In this document: piece after piece, positions 1 to 7,509 of the stretch
Layout: the number at the start of each line of letters is the position of its first letter
How positions within the stretch are numbered: position 1 is the stretch's first letter
Source of the DNA: Desulfurivibrio dismutans
GTDB lineage: Bacteria > Desulfobacterota > Desulfobulbia > Desulfobulbales > Desulfurivibrionaceae
DNA length: 64,000 nt
Direction: 5' to 3'
Assembly (NCBI RefSeq): GCF_029210385.1
Contig: NZ_JARGDQ010000003.1
Span: 248,001 to 312,000, forward strand
Translations under genes and position numbers: made by a program
Notes under the pieces: generated by a model
What the model saw: the letters and a program-made list of their open reading frames with translations, nothing else
Database searches by the model: none
What the model was told of the DNA's origin: nothing

Positions 1-62
1 ATGGGAATATCGGCGCCTTCCGTTCCGCCTGTCATCAGTTCCGCCTGCGTCGCCGTGGTCAT
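1..62 (-). CDS. atpI: ATP synthase subunit I (atpI), N-terminal fragment cut by the window edge
   Basis: Only the first 20 codons are visible, beginning MTTATQAELM and continuing to the window edge. The ATG overlaps the TGA of the upstream atpZ gene in an ATGA junction, which implies translational coupling. The fragment is too short for domain recognition. The name rests on context: in many Desulfobacterota a small AtpZ protein is followed by subunit I and then atpB. Subunit I is a small membrane protein thought to help assemble the c-ring of F1Fo ATP synthase. Placement is inference; the reading frame and overlap are seen directly. Confidence 0.5.
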   Translation of the reverse strand, partial: MTTATQAELMTGGTEGADIP

Positions 63-283
63 AAATCCTTTCTCTGGCTTAGCACATAAAGATTTTTGAA
101 GGCGGCCGCAATACCGAAGGCCAGAAAGATCAGGGTCAGCCAGGGGGCTGTACGCCCTTCAAAAACCTTGTGGTCGAGAAAATAGCCGATCCCCAGACCG
201 ATGAAGATCGAAAAGACCATGGTCAGCCCGATGGTCCCGAAAATGGTCAGCAACTTCCATACTTCCTGTCGTTCGCCAGCCAT
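59..283 (-). CDS. atpZ: AtpZ/AtpI-family F1Fo ATP synthase accessory protein
   Basis: A 74-residue protein with two predicted membrane helices (about residues 10-34 and 47-66) joined by a short loop that contains the family-typical GYFLDHK stretch after a glycine-rich helix (GLGIGYFLD). AtpZ proteins sit at the head of ATP synthase operons and have been linked to Mg2+ handling or to c-ring assembly with AtpI. The start is preceded by AAGG eight bases upstream. The gene is first in its transcription unit, with a candidate promoter about 70 bases upstream, and is coupled to the next gene by a 4-bp overlap. Family assignment is firm; the exact role is not. Confidence 0.85.
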   Translation of the reverse strand: MAGERQEVWKLLTIFGTIGLTMVFSIFIGLGIGYFLDHKVFEGRTAPWLTLIFLAFGIAAAFKNLYVLSQRKDL

Positions 284-351
284 TTACCCAACCTTAGTGA
301 CGCACCATGGACGATAATGAATCACCCCTCATAAAAACGTAAAGTGCTTCG

Positions 352-380
352 TATCTAGCAAGGCCGCCAGCTAAAGTCAA
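352..380 (-). promoter_or_regulatory. Candidate sigma70-type promoter for the atpZ-atpI operon
   Basis: On the minus strand a TTGACT -35 box is followed after 17 bases by TAGATA, about 70 bases upstream of the atpZ start. The -35 box matches consensus at five of six positions, the -10 box at only three. The rest of the 164-base gap between hemL and atpZ shows no other feature. Confidence 0.4.
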
Positions 381-447
381 CGGCTTTTTTAGCAACGAGG
401 CAAAAAGCTGGGGCGCCGCCCTTTCCCGAGCCGCCCCCCGCAAGGTA

Positions 448-1743
448 TCAGGCCCCGGCCAGTTGCTTGAATGACCACTCGGTTTTTTCCAGCGCCAGGG
501 CCAGGTCGGCTTCACTCTGGGCGGCCGAAATGAAGGCCGCCTCAAACTGAGCCGGGGCCAGCCAGATGCCCTGACCGCGCATGTTGCGATAATGGGCGGC
601 ATAACGTTCGGTGTCGGCCCGGATGGCGGAAGCATGGTCGGTCACCGGACCCGGGGTGAAGAAGGTGGTCATCATGGAACCCACCCGGTTGAGGGTGGTC
701 TGGCCCGGCAGGTATTTGTCGGCCAGGTCGGACAGGCCGGCGGCAAAACCGGCGGCCTTGGTCTCCAACTGCTGATAAAAGCCGGGACGACCGAGCTCCC
801 GCAGGGTGGCGGCGCCGGCGGCCATGGCCAGGGGATTGCCCGACAGGGTGCCAGCCTGATATACCGGGCCGTCCGGGGCAATGTGGTCCATGATATCTTT
901 TTTGCCGCCATAGGCTCCCACCGGCAAACCGCCACCGATGATCTTGCCCAGGCAGGTCAGGTCGGGCCTGACCCCGTAAAACTCCTGGGCTCCGCCCAGG
1001 GAAAGCCGGAACCCGGTGATTACCTCGTCGAAAATCAAGACAATCCCCAGTTCGGTGGTAAGCTTACGCAGGGTTTCGAGAAAACCGGGGGTCGGCGGCA
1101 CTACACCCATGTTGCCGGCCACCGGCTCGACGATGACGCAGGCGATATCCAGCTTATCATCCCGCAGGGTTTTTTCCATAATCTCAGGATCGTTATATGG
1201 AATGGAGATGGTGTTTTTGACAATATCCTCGGGCACTCCCGGGCTGCCGGGAATCCCCAGGGTAACCACACCGCTGCCGGCCTTGATCAGAAAACTGTCG
1301 GCATGGCCATGGTAGCAGCCGTCAAACTTTATCACCTTGCTGCGCCCGGTGTAACCACGGGCCAGGCGCACGGCACTCATGGTGGCTTCGGTGCCGGAAC
1401 TGACAAAGCGCACTTTCTCCACCGCCGGCAGGGCCGAGGCGACCAGTTCGGCCAGTTCGATCTCCTTTGAGGTGGGCGCCCCGAAGCTGGTGCCGCTGTC
1501 CAAAGTTTCCTTAATGGCCGCCACCACCACCGGGTGGTTGTGCCCCAGGATCATCGGCCCCCAGGAACAGACAAAATCCACATATTCGTTGCCGTCGGCG
1601 TCGTAAACCTTGGCACCGGCGGCCCGCTCAATGAAAATCGGCTCACAGCCCACCGATTTACAGGCCCGCACCGGGCTGTTAACCCCGCCGGGAATATGCT
1701 GACAAGCCTTGGCGAACAGTTCCTGAGAGCGCTGGGTCTTCAT
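448..1743 (-). CDS. hemL: Glutamate-1-semialdehyde 2,1-aminomutase
   Basis: HemL converts glutamate-1-semialdehyde to 5-aminolevulinate with PLP, the last step of the C5 route to tetrapyrroles (heme, siroheme, cobalamin). The 431-residue length is normal for the family. Visible landmarks are the N-terminal RSQELFAKACQHIPGGVNSPVR signature region, the SSGTEATMSAVRLARG PLP phosphate-binding segment (about residue 115), FDEVITGFR (about 238) and the PLP lysine in LGKIIGGGLPVG (about 266). The start has an AAGGAGA ribosome site. A link to the corrinoid cluster 43 kb away through tetrapyrrole supply is only contextual. A palindromic repeat lies upstream. Confidence 0.97.
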   Translation of the reverse strand: MKTQRSQELFAKACQHIPGGVNSPVRACKSVGCEPIFIERAAGAKVYDADGNEYVDFVCSWGPMILGHNHPVVVAAIKETLDSGTSFGAPTSKEIELAELVASALPAVEKVRFVSSGTEATMSAVRLARGYTGRSKVIKFDGCYHGHADSFLIKAGSGVVTLGIPGSPGVPEDIVKNTISIPYNDPEIMEKTLRDDKLDIACVIVEPVAGNMGVVPPTPGFLETLRKLTTELGIVLIFDEVITGFRLSLGGAQEFYGVRPDLTCLGKIIGGGLPVGAYGGKKDIMDHIAPDGPVYQAGTLSGNPLAMAAGAATLRELGRPGFYQQLETKAAGFAAGLSDLADKYLPGQTTLNRVGSMMTTFFTPGPVTDHASAIRADTERYAAHYRNMRGQGIWLAPAQFEAAFISAAQSEADLALALEKTEWSFKQLAGA

Positions 1744-1810
1744 TTTTTCTCCTTTTTACCGATCTTCTCTTTTGTAAAGTTGCTTGTAACTATCCCACTC
1801 ATTCTGGCAC

Positions 1811-1919
1811 GTAACTGAACGGCCGTGCCCCAAGTTGCGGTGAGCCAAGTCGGCGTAGCGTGCATCGGGTACTCAAGTCGACCTGATCGCCGCTTTCGGG
1901 GGTGCTGCTGGACTGTTAC
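1811..1919 (+). repeat. Intergenic palindromic repeat, copy 1 (forward)
   Basis: A 109-base imperfect palindrome with outer arms GTAAC/GTTAC, between hemL and a small membrane-protein gene. The pairing just inside the outer five bases is poor, so this copy is diverged. It is preceded by a flank (GTAACTATCC ... TTCTGGCAC) shared with copy 6. It ends without a T-tract, so it is not an ordinary terminator. Confidence 0.8.
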
Positions 1920-2026
1920 AGTTGTTTGAGGGTCACCGCCCCAACCGGCGGCGACCAGAAAAACAGTCCCGCCGGTGTCCGGGCCGGACAAAAACTGACG
2001 AAAACTAACACGGCAAGGAGCCGCTG

Positions 2027-2311
2027 TCAAAACATGCCCTCTTCCTCCCGTTTCCTGGCCGCCTCGGCGGCGGCATCCATGGTGCGGTAATGATCGGCGC
2101 TGCGACCGCATTCGGCCAGAACAGCCAGAGAAAAAACCACCTGGACGGCGATCAGCAACACCTGTATCAGGTTAAGGGAAGGCGTGGTGAAGATAAAAAG
2201 CGCGGCCACCAGAAAACCGGTGAAGATGATAATCCGCAACGGCAGTATCAACCACCTGGGCATTCTGGCCACCACCTGCGGAATGGTCGTCTCGGGCATT
2301 TCTCGACGCAT
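2027..2311 (-). CDS. Small two-helix membrane protein, unknown function
   Basis: A 94-residue protein beginning MRREMPETTI. It has two hydrophobic segments (about residues 20-40 and 46-65) separated by a short polar turn, followed by a charged C-terminal tail ending RKREEEGMF. The start was chosen because AAAGGGGGGACAG lies just upstream; an upstream in-frame Met has no such site. I recognise no family. It stands alone, with a palindromic repeat downstream and the divergent chemotaxis-type fusion gene upstream. Nothing in it suggests a catalytic function. Confidence 0.6.
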   Translation of the reverse strand: MRREMPETTIPQVVARMPRWLILPLRIIIFTGFLVAALFIFTTPSLNLIQVLLIAVQVVFSLAVLAECGRSADHYRTMDAAAEAARKREEEGMF

Positions 2312-2469
2312 AACCTGTCCCCCCTTTGCAATGCAAACTGGCGCCCCCGCCACCCAACGACGGGCACGACAACGCTGTCGGCACTATAGCAGGACTACCG
2401 CCGCCTGTGCACCCGAAAATTGTGGCCTTCTCGACCAGCCTGGCTATTTCCCGGGCTCTTTACAAGCTC

Positions 2470-2498
2470 TTGCCGGCTGCTGCGGCTTAGTCTATAGT
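2470..2498 (+). promoter_or_regulatory. Candidate sigma70-type promoter for the REC-SBP-CheW gene
   Basis: TTGCCG and TATAGT are separated by 17 bases, with matches of four and five of six to consensus. Transcription would start near 2505 and leave a leader of about 120 bases. The surrounding gene-free stretch 2312-2627 shows nothing else. Confidence 0.45.
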
Positions 2499-2627
2499 AT
2501 AACCTTGCAGCGCCCGGTTATTAATCATTAAAGTGCTGCACGAAACCTGTAAAACACCAAGGTTAACGTTTACGCCATCGAAACTGACGGACGCCAACCA
2601 CCCACCAGCCTGACGAAAGGAGCAACC

Positions 2628-4565
2628 ATGGCCATCGACACCAGCATTAAGATCCTGCTCGTTGAAGACGCCGGCACCATGCGCAAAATGGAGGCCAAAA
2701 TCCTGGGCCAGGTCGGCTTCAATAATATTGTGGAAGCGGTGGACGGCCAGGACGCCGTGGCCAAGCTGGAAGCCGGGGAAGAGGTCGGCCTGGTAATCAG
2801 CGACTGGTCCATGCCCAACATGGACGGCCTGGAACTGGTGCAATGGCTGCGCGGCCAGGAGAAATTCAATGATATTCCCTTTTTGATGGCCACCGGCCAT
2901 GGCGACAAGGAATACGTGGCCAAGGCCATTGAGGGCGGTGCCAACGGGGTGGTGGCCAAACCCTTCACCCCCGCCGAGTTACAGAGCGCCATCGAGAAGG
3001 CCTTCGGCCTGGAGCAGGAGGAGGCGCCCAAGGTGGACGAAGGCCCCAAAGTATCCAGCGAAGGCAAGGTGCATCTCAAGCTGGCCCATATCCAGATCAC
3101 CGATCATCTGGCCCTGGGGGTGCTCAAGCACTGGATCGACACCGGCCGGGAAACGCCGGTCCACTTTACCCTGGAGACCAAGTGCATGGGCAGCTGGAAC
3201 CCGGTCCAGGGGGCCCTGGAAAGCTCCGAGGTGGACGGCGCCTTTATTCTGGCCCCGGCAGCCATGGATCTGTTCAGCTACGATGTGCCGCTCAAGCTGG
3301 TGCTCTTTGCCCACCGCAACGGCAGCATCTGTGTGCGCAACCGCCAGGGCAAGTACATCAAGCCTTACCAGCAGTTTTTCAAACACAAGACCTTTTACAT
3401 CCCGCACAAGATGTCCATCCACAACATGCTGGCCCATATGTACTTCACCCAGATGGGGCTCAAACCCGGCGTGGCCGGCAAAGAGGCGGTGAACGTGCTG
3501 TTTGACGTGGCCCCGCCGGTGGCCATGCCCCAGTTTTTGAAGGACAACCCCGAAGCCAGCGGCTTCCTGGTGGCCGAACCCATCGGCAGCCGGGCCATTG
3601 CCGCCGGCATTGCCGAAAAGCAGTTTCTCTCCAGCGAGATCTGGGAGCAGCACCCCTGCTGCGTGGTGGTCTTCCGGGATGAGATAATCGACCAATACCC
3701 GGAAGCAGTCCAGGAATTCACCGATCTGGTGGTCAAGGCCGGCCGCTCCATCAAACAGGATATCGACCAGTCGGCCCAGATCGCGGTCCACTTTCTCGAC
3801 CCGGAAAAAAGCATCGGCCTGGAACCGGCCCTGCTCAAAAATGTGCTCTCCGACCCCGCCGGCATCGTATACGACGATCTCTACCCGGTTAAGGAAGATC
3901 TGGAGACCATCCAGGATTACATGGTCAACAAAATGGAAATCGGTCGGACCATCGACCTCAATACCTTCATCGATACCCGCTTTGCCGCCAAGGCTTGCGG
4001 CAGTGATGCCGACCGCTCCGCCGCCCGGGAAGGCGGCCAGCGCAGCGGGGCCCTGAAACTGGAAGAGTTTAAAGAAAAACAGCAGCTCACCAGCCGCGAA
4101 GGCAAATACCTGGTCTTCAGCCTGGGCAGTGAACGGTACGGTATCGGCATCCTGGATGTCAAAGAGATCATCGGCCTGATGGAAATTCACGAATTGCCCC
4201 ACATGCCGTCCTTTTTCAAGGGAGTTATCAACCTGCGCGACCGGGTGATCCCGGTGATGGATCTGCGCCTTAAATTCGGCATGGAATCGGCTGCCTACAA
4301 CGAACGGACCTGCATCATCATCGTGGAGATCTCCGGGGTACGCGGCTCCACCCTGACCGGCATCATTGTCGATTCAGTCTCCGAGGTGGTCAACGTCAAA
4401 GACGACCAGGTGGAAGACGCCCCCTCCTTCGGCACCGGAGTGGATCAGAACATGATCCTGGGCATGGCCAAGCTCAAGGAAGGGGTGACCATCCTGCTGG
4501 ATATCGACCGCCTGATGCACACCCAGGAAGTGGTGGAACTGGGCGCCGTCGAGGAGATGTTTTAA
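2628..4565 (+). CDS. Receiver / NMT1-SsuA-like binding domain / CheW fusion protein
   Basis: A 645-residue cytoplasmic protein in three parts. Residues about 7-125 are a response-regulator receiver with phospho-acceptor Asp59 (VISDWSMPN) and a conserved Lys in VAKPF. Residues about 145-445 resemble periplasmic binding proteins of the nitrate/sulfonate/NMT1 type but carry no signal peptide. Residues about 485-640 form a CheW domain (GKYLVFSLGSERYGIGI ... INLRDRVIPVMDL). The middle domain shares ITDHL, GSW, HRNGS and an IW..H.CCV block with the SBP encoded at 12804-13829, so the two are paralogous. CheW links chemoreceptors to CheA. A cytosolic ligand-sensing coupling protein is inferred. No other che gene is present in the window. 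Confidence 0.85.
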   Translation: MAIDTSIKILLVEDAGTMRKMEAKILGQVGFNNIVEAVDGQDAVAKLEAGEEVGLVISDWSMPNMDGLELVQWLRGQEKFNDIPFLMATGHGDKEYVAKAIEGGANGVVAKPFTPAELQSAIEKAFGLEQEEAPKVDEGPKVSSEGKVHLKLAHIQITDHLALGVLKHWIDTGRETPVHFTLETKCMGSWNPVQGALESSEVDGAFILAPAAMDLFSYDVPLKLVLFAHRNGSICVRNRQGKYIKPYQQFFKHKTFYIPHKMSIHNMLAHMYFTQMGLKPGVAGKEAVNVLFDVAPPVAMPQFLKDNPEASGFLVAEPIGSRAIAAGIAEKQFLSSEIWEQHPCCVVVFRDEIIDQYPEAVQEFTDLVVKAGRSIKQDIDQSAQIAVHFLDPEKSIGLEPALLKNVLSDPAGIVYDDLYPVKEDLETIQDYMVNKMEIGRTIDLNTFIDTRFAAKACGSDADRSAAREGGQRSGALKLEEFKEKQQLTSREGKYLVFSLGSERYGIGILDVKEIIGLMEIHELPHMPSFFKGVINLRDRVIPVMDLRLKFGMESAAYNERTCIIIVEISGVRGSTLTGIIVDSVSEVVNVKDDQVEDAPSFGTGVDQNMILGMAKLKEGVTILLDIDRLMHTQEVVELGAVEEMF

Positions 4566-4573
4566 CCGGGTGG

Positions 4574-5605
4574 CTAATGCTGGTAGGAAAAACTGAAGGC
4601 GGTGAAAAAATCGGGCGATGGCTGGCCCTCAAACTCCCGCCCCCGTGCGATATTGGTCAGGGCGAACTTGACCTTACGGTAAGAGATGACCAGGCCGTAC
4701 TGCAGGTCAAAGACCACCGTTTTGCGGGAAACCCGGTGACTGCTGCGAAAGGTATTGCCATCCAGAAATATGTTACGCCCCACCAGCCGTATCTCACCAC
4801 CGGCAAAGAAATATCCCTGCACCTTTGAGGTTTTGACAAAATAACCGGCCCCCGGCAGGCTGGGGCGGATTCGGGGCGGCCCGTTATCATTACCCAAACC
4901 TTTACCCAGGCGCCAGGTCAGGCCTCCGGCCAGGTGGGTGGCCACAGTCCCCAAGGCCAGGCCGGCGTGAGGAACAAGATCCACACCCGCCCGACCAGAC
5001 TCCGCCAGTGAATAACGCCATTGCCGGTCCCAATACAGATTAACGGTGAATTCATTGCGCAGCTGATGGTCCCACCCTTCGGGCCGGTCAGCGGAGATGA
5101 CTTCGGAATGCCACCAGGTCTGCACGTCCCGGGCTCGAGCCCATGGTCCGACCACCCCCAACTGGAGTTCAAAGGAACCGACCATGCCGGTACCCGGTTC
5201 CTCCCCGGAAACCACCCGCACCGCCCCCAACCCCAAATAAAGATAACCGGCATAGGGGCGCTCATCCGTCTGCAGATGGCTGACGCTAATATCAGACGGA
5301 GTATAAATATTCTGCCCGATGGCAATACTGGAACGCCATAATTCCTGGTCGGTATCAAGGGAGAACCACGGCATCAACTCGGCGGTTCGGCTGACCCAGT
5401 CATCTCTGCTTTTTTCGGAATAATAAGAAAAACGACTGCCATGGGTAAAGTGGCGATCGGCGTTGTGCAGCACGTCGTTTTCCATCACCACGGTAAAAAT
5501 ACCGGAGTTTTCCGCATGAGCCAGTCGCCCTCCCCAAAACGCCAGCAAAAGAGCAACAACGGCGAGCAGCAAAGCCGCCTGTAATTGTTTATGTTGTTTT
5601 GCCAT
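4574..5605 (-). CDS. LpxR-family outer-membrane lipid A deacylase-like protein (DUF2219)
   Basis: A 343-residue protein with an N-terminal signal peptide (QAALLLAVVALLLAFWGG then AHA before the mature part) followed by a beta-rich sequence typical of a 12-strand barrel. The family motif MENDVLHNADRHFTHGSR near the mature N-terminus and the WWHSEV...GWDHQLRNE region correspond to the parts of LpxR carrying active-site Asn/Asp and His residues. LpxR removes the 3'-linked acyloxyacyl chain of lipid A. Substrate here is inferred from family only. The internal Met was chosen because AGGA precedes it and a signal peptide follows. It converges on the upstream fusion gene with eight bases between stops and no terminator. 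Confidence 0.8.
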   Translation of the reverse strand: MAKQHKQLQAALLLAVVALLLAFWGGRLAHAENSGIFTVVMENDVLHNADRHFTHGSRFSYYSEKSRDDWVSRTAELMPWFSLDTDQELWRSSIAIGQNIYTPSDISVSHLQTDERPYAGYLYLGLGAVRVVSGEEPGTGMVGSFELQLGVVGPWARARDVQTWWHSEVISADRPEGWDHQLRNEFTVNLYWDRQWRYSLAESGRAGVDLVPHAGLALGTVATHLAGGLTWRLGKGLGNDNGPPRIRPSLPGAGYFVKTSKVQGYFFAGGEIRLVGRNIFLDGNTFRSSHRVSRKTVVFDLQYGLVISYRKVKFALTNIARGREFEGQPSPDFFTAFSFSYQH

Positions 5606-5779
5606 CAAAAATCCTGGTTGGGCGCCATTTATCCGGTTAATAAATATCCACTGGCCAGGTTGCTTCTGAGTAAAAAATACCCAAAAAAGCAAAGTAAATC
5701 CCGGCGCCAGTTGTCAACGCCACCCCATGCCAGAAAACTGTTTCGCATTAACAGCGAGATGAAAATACTTTTGTGCACT

Positions 5780-5795
5780 TGGCACGCTTATTGAA
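5780..5795 (+). promoter_or_regulatory. Candidate sigma54 (-24/-12) promoter
   Basis: TGGCACG, four bases, then TTGAA. This matches the sigma54 consensus TGGCACG-N4-TTGCW except that the -12 GC reads GA. It lies about 68 bases upstream of the Spy/ZraP-like gene. Related periplasmic zinc-stress genes are sigma54-controlled in enterobacteria, which fits, but the -12 mismatch lowers confidence. Confidence 0.4.
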
Positions 5796-5862
5796 ACAAA
5801 GAAGGGCAACGGCAAATAAAGATTTACCCCTAACACTTAACCAACAAAAAAGGAGAACGATC

Positions 5863-6273
5863 ATGAAAAAGACCATTTTAGCCATGGCAATGGTGGTGGC
5901 CCTGGGCTTCACCGGCTACCAACTGGCTGACGCCCGTCCGGGCGCTGGTTACGGCCCGGGAGGCTACGGGCTGGTGGCGGCCCAAGGCACTCTTGACGAA
6001 GAGACCCTGCAGGCCCGGGAGGCTTTTTACGAAGCAACCCGGGAGTTGCGCCGGACCATGCAGACCAAGCAGGCCCAACTGCAGGCGGCCATCAACGCCG
6101 GGGATGAGTCCCGCGCCCAGGCCCTCAGCGAAGAAGTCTTCGACCTGCGCAGCCAGATGCACGACCAGGCCCGGGAGGCCGGTATTGCCCGTAGCGGCCG
6201 GTTCGGCACCTGTGGCGGCCCAGCCCTGGGCATTGGCGGCCGCGGCGGTCGGGGAGCCGGTCCCCGCTCTTGA
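5863..6273 (+). CDS. Spy/CpxP/ZraP-like periplasmic stress protein
   Basis: A 136-residue protein with a Sec signal peptide (MKKTILAMAMVVALGF, cleavage likely after ADA). A glycine-rich segment is followed by a long charged helix pair rich in Gln, Arg and Glu (about residues 45-110: LDEETLQAREAFYEATRELR ... QAQLQAAINAGDE ... EEVFDLRSQMHDQAREAG) and a Gly/Arg tail. That arrangement is characteristic of the LTXXQ/ZraP group of periplasmic chaperone-like metal or envelope-stress proteins. The start has AGGAGAACGATC upstream; longer in-frame starts lack both ribosome site and signal peptide. A strong terminator follows, so it is monocistronic. Confidence 0.75.
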   Translation: MKKTILAMAMVVALGFTGYQLADARPGAGYGPGGYGLVAAQGTLDEETLQAREAFYEATRELRRTMQTKQAQLQAAINAGDESRAQALSEEVFDLRSQMHDQAREAGIARSGRFGTCGGPALGIGGRGGRGAGPRS

Positions 6274-6298
6274 TTTCCCCCGCCAGTTATGGTTTGCT

Positions 6299-6348
6299 GA
6301 CGGCGGAACGCCTCCTTTAAAGGGAGGCGGTTCCGCCGTCTTTTTTTT
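6299..6348 (+). terminator. Rho-independent terminator after the Spy/ZraP-like gene
   Basis: A GACGGCGGAAC / GTTCCGCCGTC stem with an inner GCCTCC / GGGAGGC stem and a TTTAAA loop, followed by eight T residues. It separates this gene from the hydrolase downstream. Confidence 0.92.
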
Positions 6349-6375
6349 GCGCATCTCCCGGGAGGTAAAACCACC

Positions 6376-7113
6376 ATGCGCCTTGATGCGGACAAGGACC
6401 TGCAGCCGGCCGTGGTACTGGTCCACGGGATCTGGATGACCGGCCTGGAGATGGGCCTGCTGGCCCGGCGTCTGCGGGCCGGCGGCTTTGTCTGCTACCG
6501 TTTCCCCTACTCTTCCCTCCGCCGACCGCCAGGATACAATGCCGACACCCTGGCGGATTTCGTCGGCCAACTGGCCCCGCACCACCCTGTGGTACATCTG
6601 CTGGGCCACAGCCTGGGCGGCCGGATCATCGAGCTCACCCTTGGCCGCCATCTCCTGCCGGCTCCAGGTCGGGTACTGACCCTGGGCACCCCCTTTGCCG
6701 GCAGCCATATCGCCCGCCGCCTGGCCCGGCAACCCTGGAGTAAAGTGCTGCTGGGCGCCGCAGCCCCCCTCCTGCTGACCGCCGTCCCCCGCTGGCAGCA
6801 CCAGCGGCCGCTGGGGGTTATAGCCGGCGATCAAGGCCTGGGAATCGGCCTGTTTTTCCAGGGCATGCCCAAACCCCACGACGGCACCGTGGCCTTGGAA
6901 GAAACCGTCATCAAAGGGGCAACCGCCCGCTTCACGGTGCATACCGCCCATCTGCCGATGCTCTTCAACCGAGAAGTAGCCGCTCTGGCGGCAGCCTTTC
7001 TCCAGACCGGCGCCTTTATCACCAAGCCGCTAAAAAAACGGGCCACTGTGGTGGAACCGGCCCCCGGCGCCGCCACCCCCTGCCGCCGCACCTCTCTGTT
7101 CAACCTGAAGTAA
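6376..7113 (+). CDS. Alpha/beta-hydrolase (lipase/esterase-like)
   Basis: A 245-residue alpha/beta-hydrolase. The oxyanion region VVLVHGIWM is near residue 12, the nucleophile elbow GHSLGG has its Ser near residue 77, and a late conserved His (HTAHLPM) near residue 192 completes a plausible triad. Similar proteins are annotated as triacylglycerol lipase or permease-like esterases. No signal peptide is visible, so a cytoplasmic location is likely. The ribosome site GGGAGG lies just upstream. It is isolated by the terminator before it and converges on the ferredoxin gene. The substrate cannot be told from the sequence. Confidence 0.8.
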   Translation: MRLDADKDLQPAVVLVHGIWMTGLEMGLLARRLRAGGFVCYRFPYSSLRRPPGYNADTLADFVGQLAPHHPVVHLLGHSLGGRIIELTLGRHLLPAPGRVLTLGTPFAGSHIARRLARQPWSKVLLGAAAPLLLTAVPRWQHQRPLGVIAGDQGLGIGLFFQGMPKPHDGTVALEETVIKGATARFTVHTAHLPMLFNREVAALAAAFLQTGAFITKPLKKRATVVEPAPGAATPCRRTSLFNLK

Positions 7114-7135
7114 GCGGTCGCGGGGCACCGCACCA

Positions 7136-7327
7136 CTAGTCAACGCTGATGCAGGCTACCGGACAGGCCGTCACGGCTTCTTCAACGCAGGCCACTTCCC
7201 CACCGGCACCTTCCAAAACGTAGGCCTTGACGGCCTCCCGGTCAAAGCCGAAAACCTCAGGGCACAGTTCCACGCAGCTTTCACAACCGATACACTCCTC
7301 CTGATCCAACTCCACTTTTTTGCCCAT
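7136..7327 (-). CDS. Single [4Fe-4S] ferredoxin
   Basis: A 63-residue acidic ferredoxin. It has a CIGCESCVELCP motif (CxxCxxCxxxCP) and a distant CPVACI that supplies the fourth ligand, so one [4Fe-4S] cluster is expected rather than two. This resembles ferredoxin I of sulfate reducers, a low-potential carrier for pyruvate oxidation and other anaerobic redox enzymes. The start was taken at MGKKVELDQ because GGGGAGAAAAGAA precedes it; upstream extension is out of character. It is transcribed divergently from htpG. Confidence 0.93.
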   Translation of the reverse strand: MGKKVELDQEECIGCESCVELCPEVFGFDREAVKAYVLEGAGGEVACVEEAVTACPVACISVD

Positions 7328-7509
7328 TTCTTTTCTCCCCGTGTTTTTTAGCTGGCCCCACCACCGACCATACCGAGTCACATCTTGACAACCGGAGGAT
7401 GATGATTAGCGTAACACCCCGATCATACAGCCCGCGCGACCACCGGGCAAGCTCGTATAACAACGGCGCCCCAAGCAGCCAAGCAACAAAATTGCCAAGG
7501 AGATAAACC

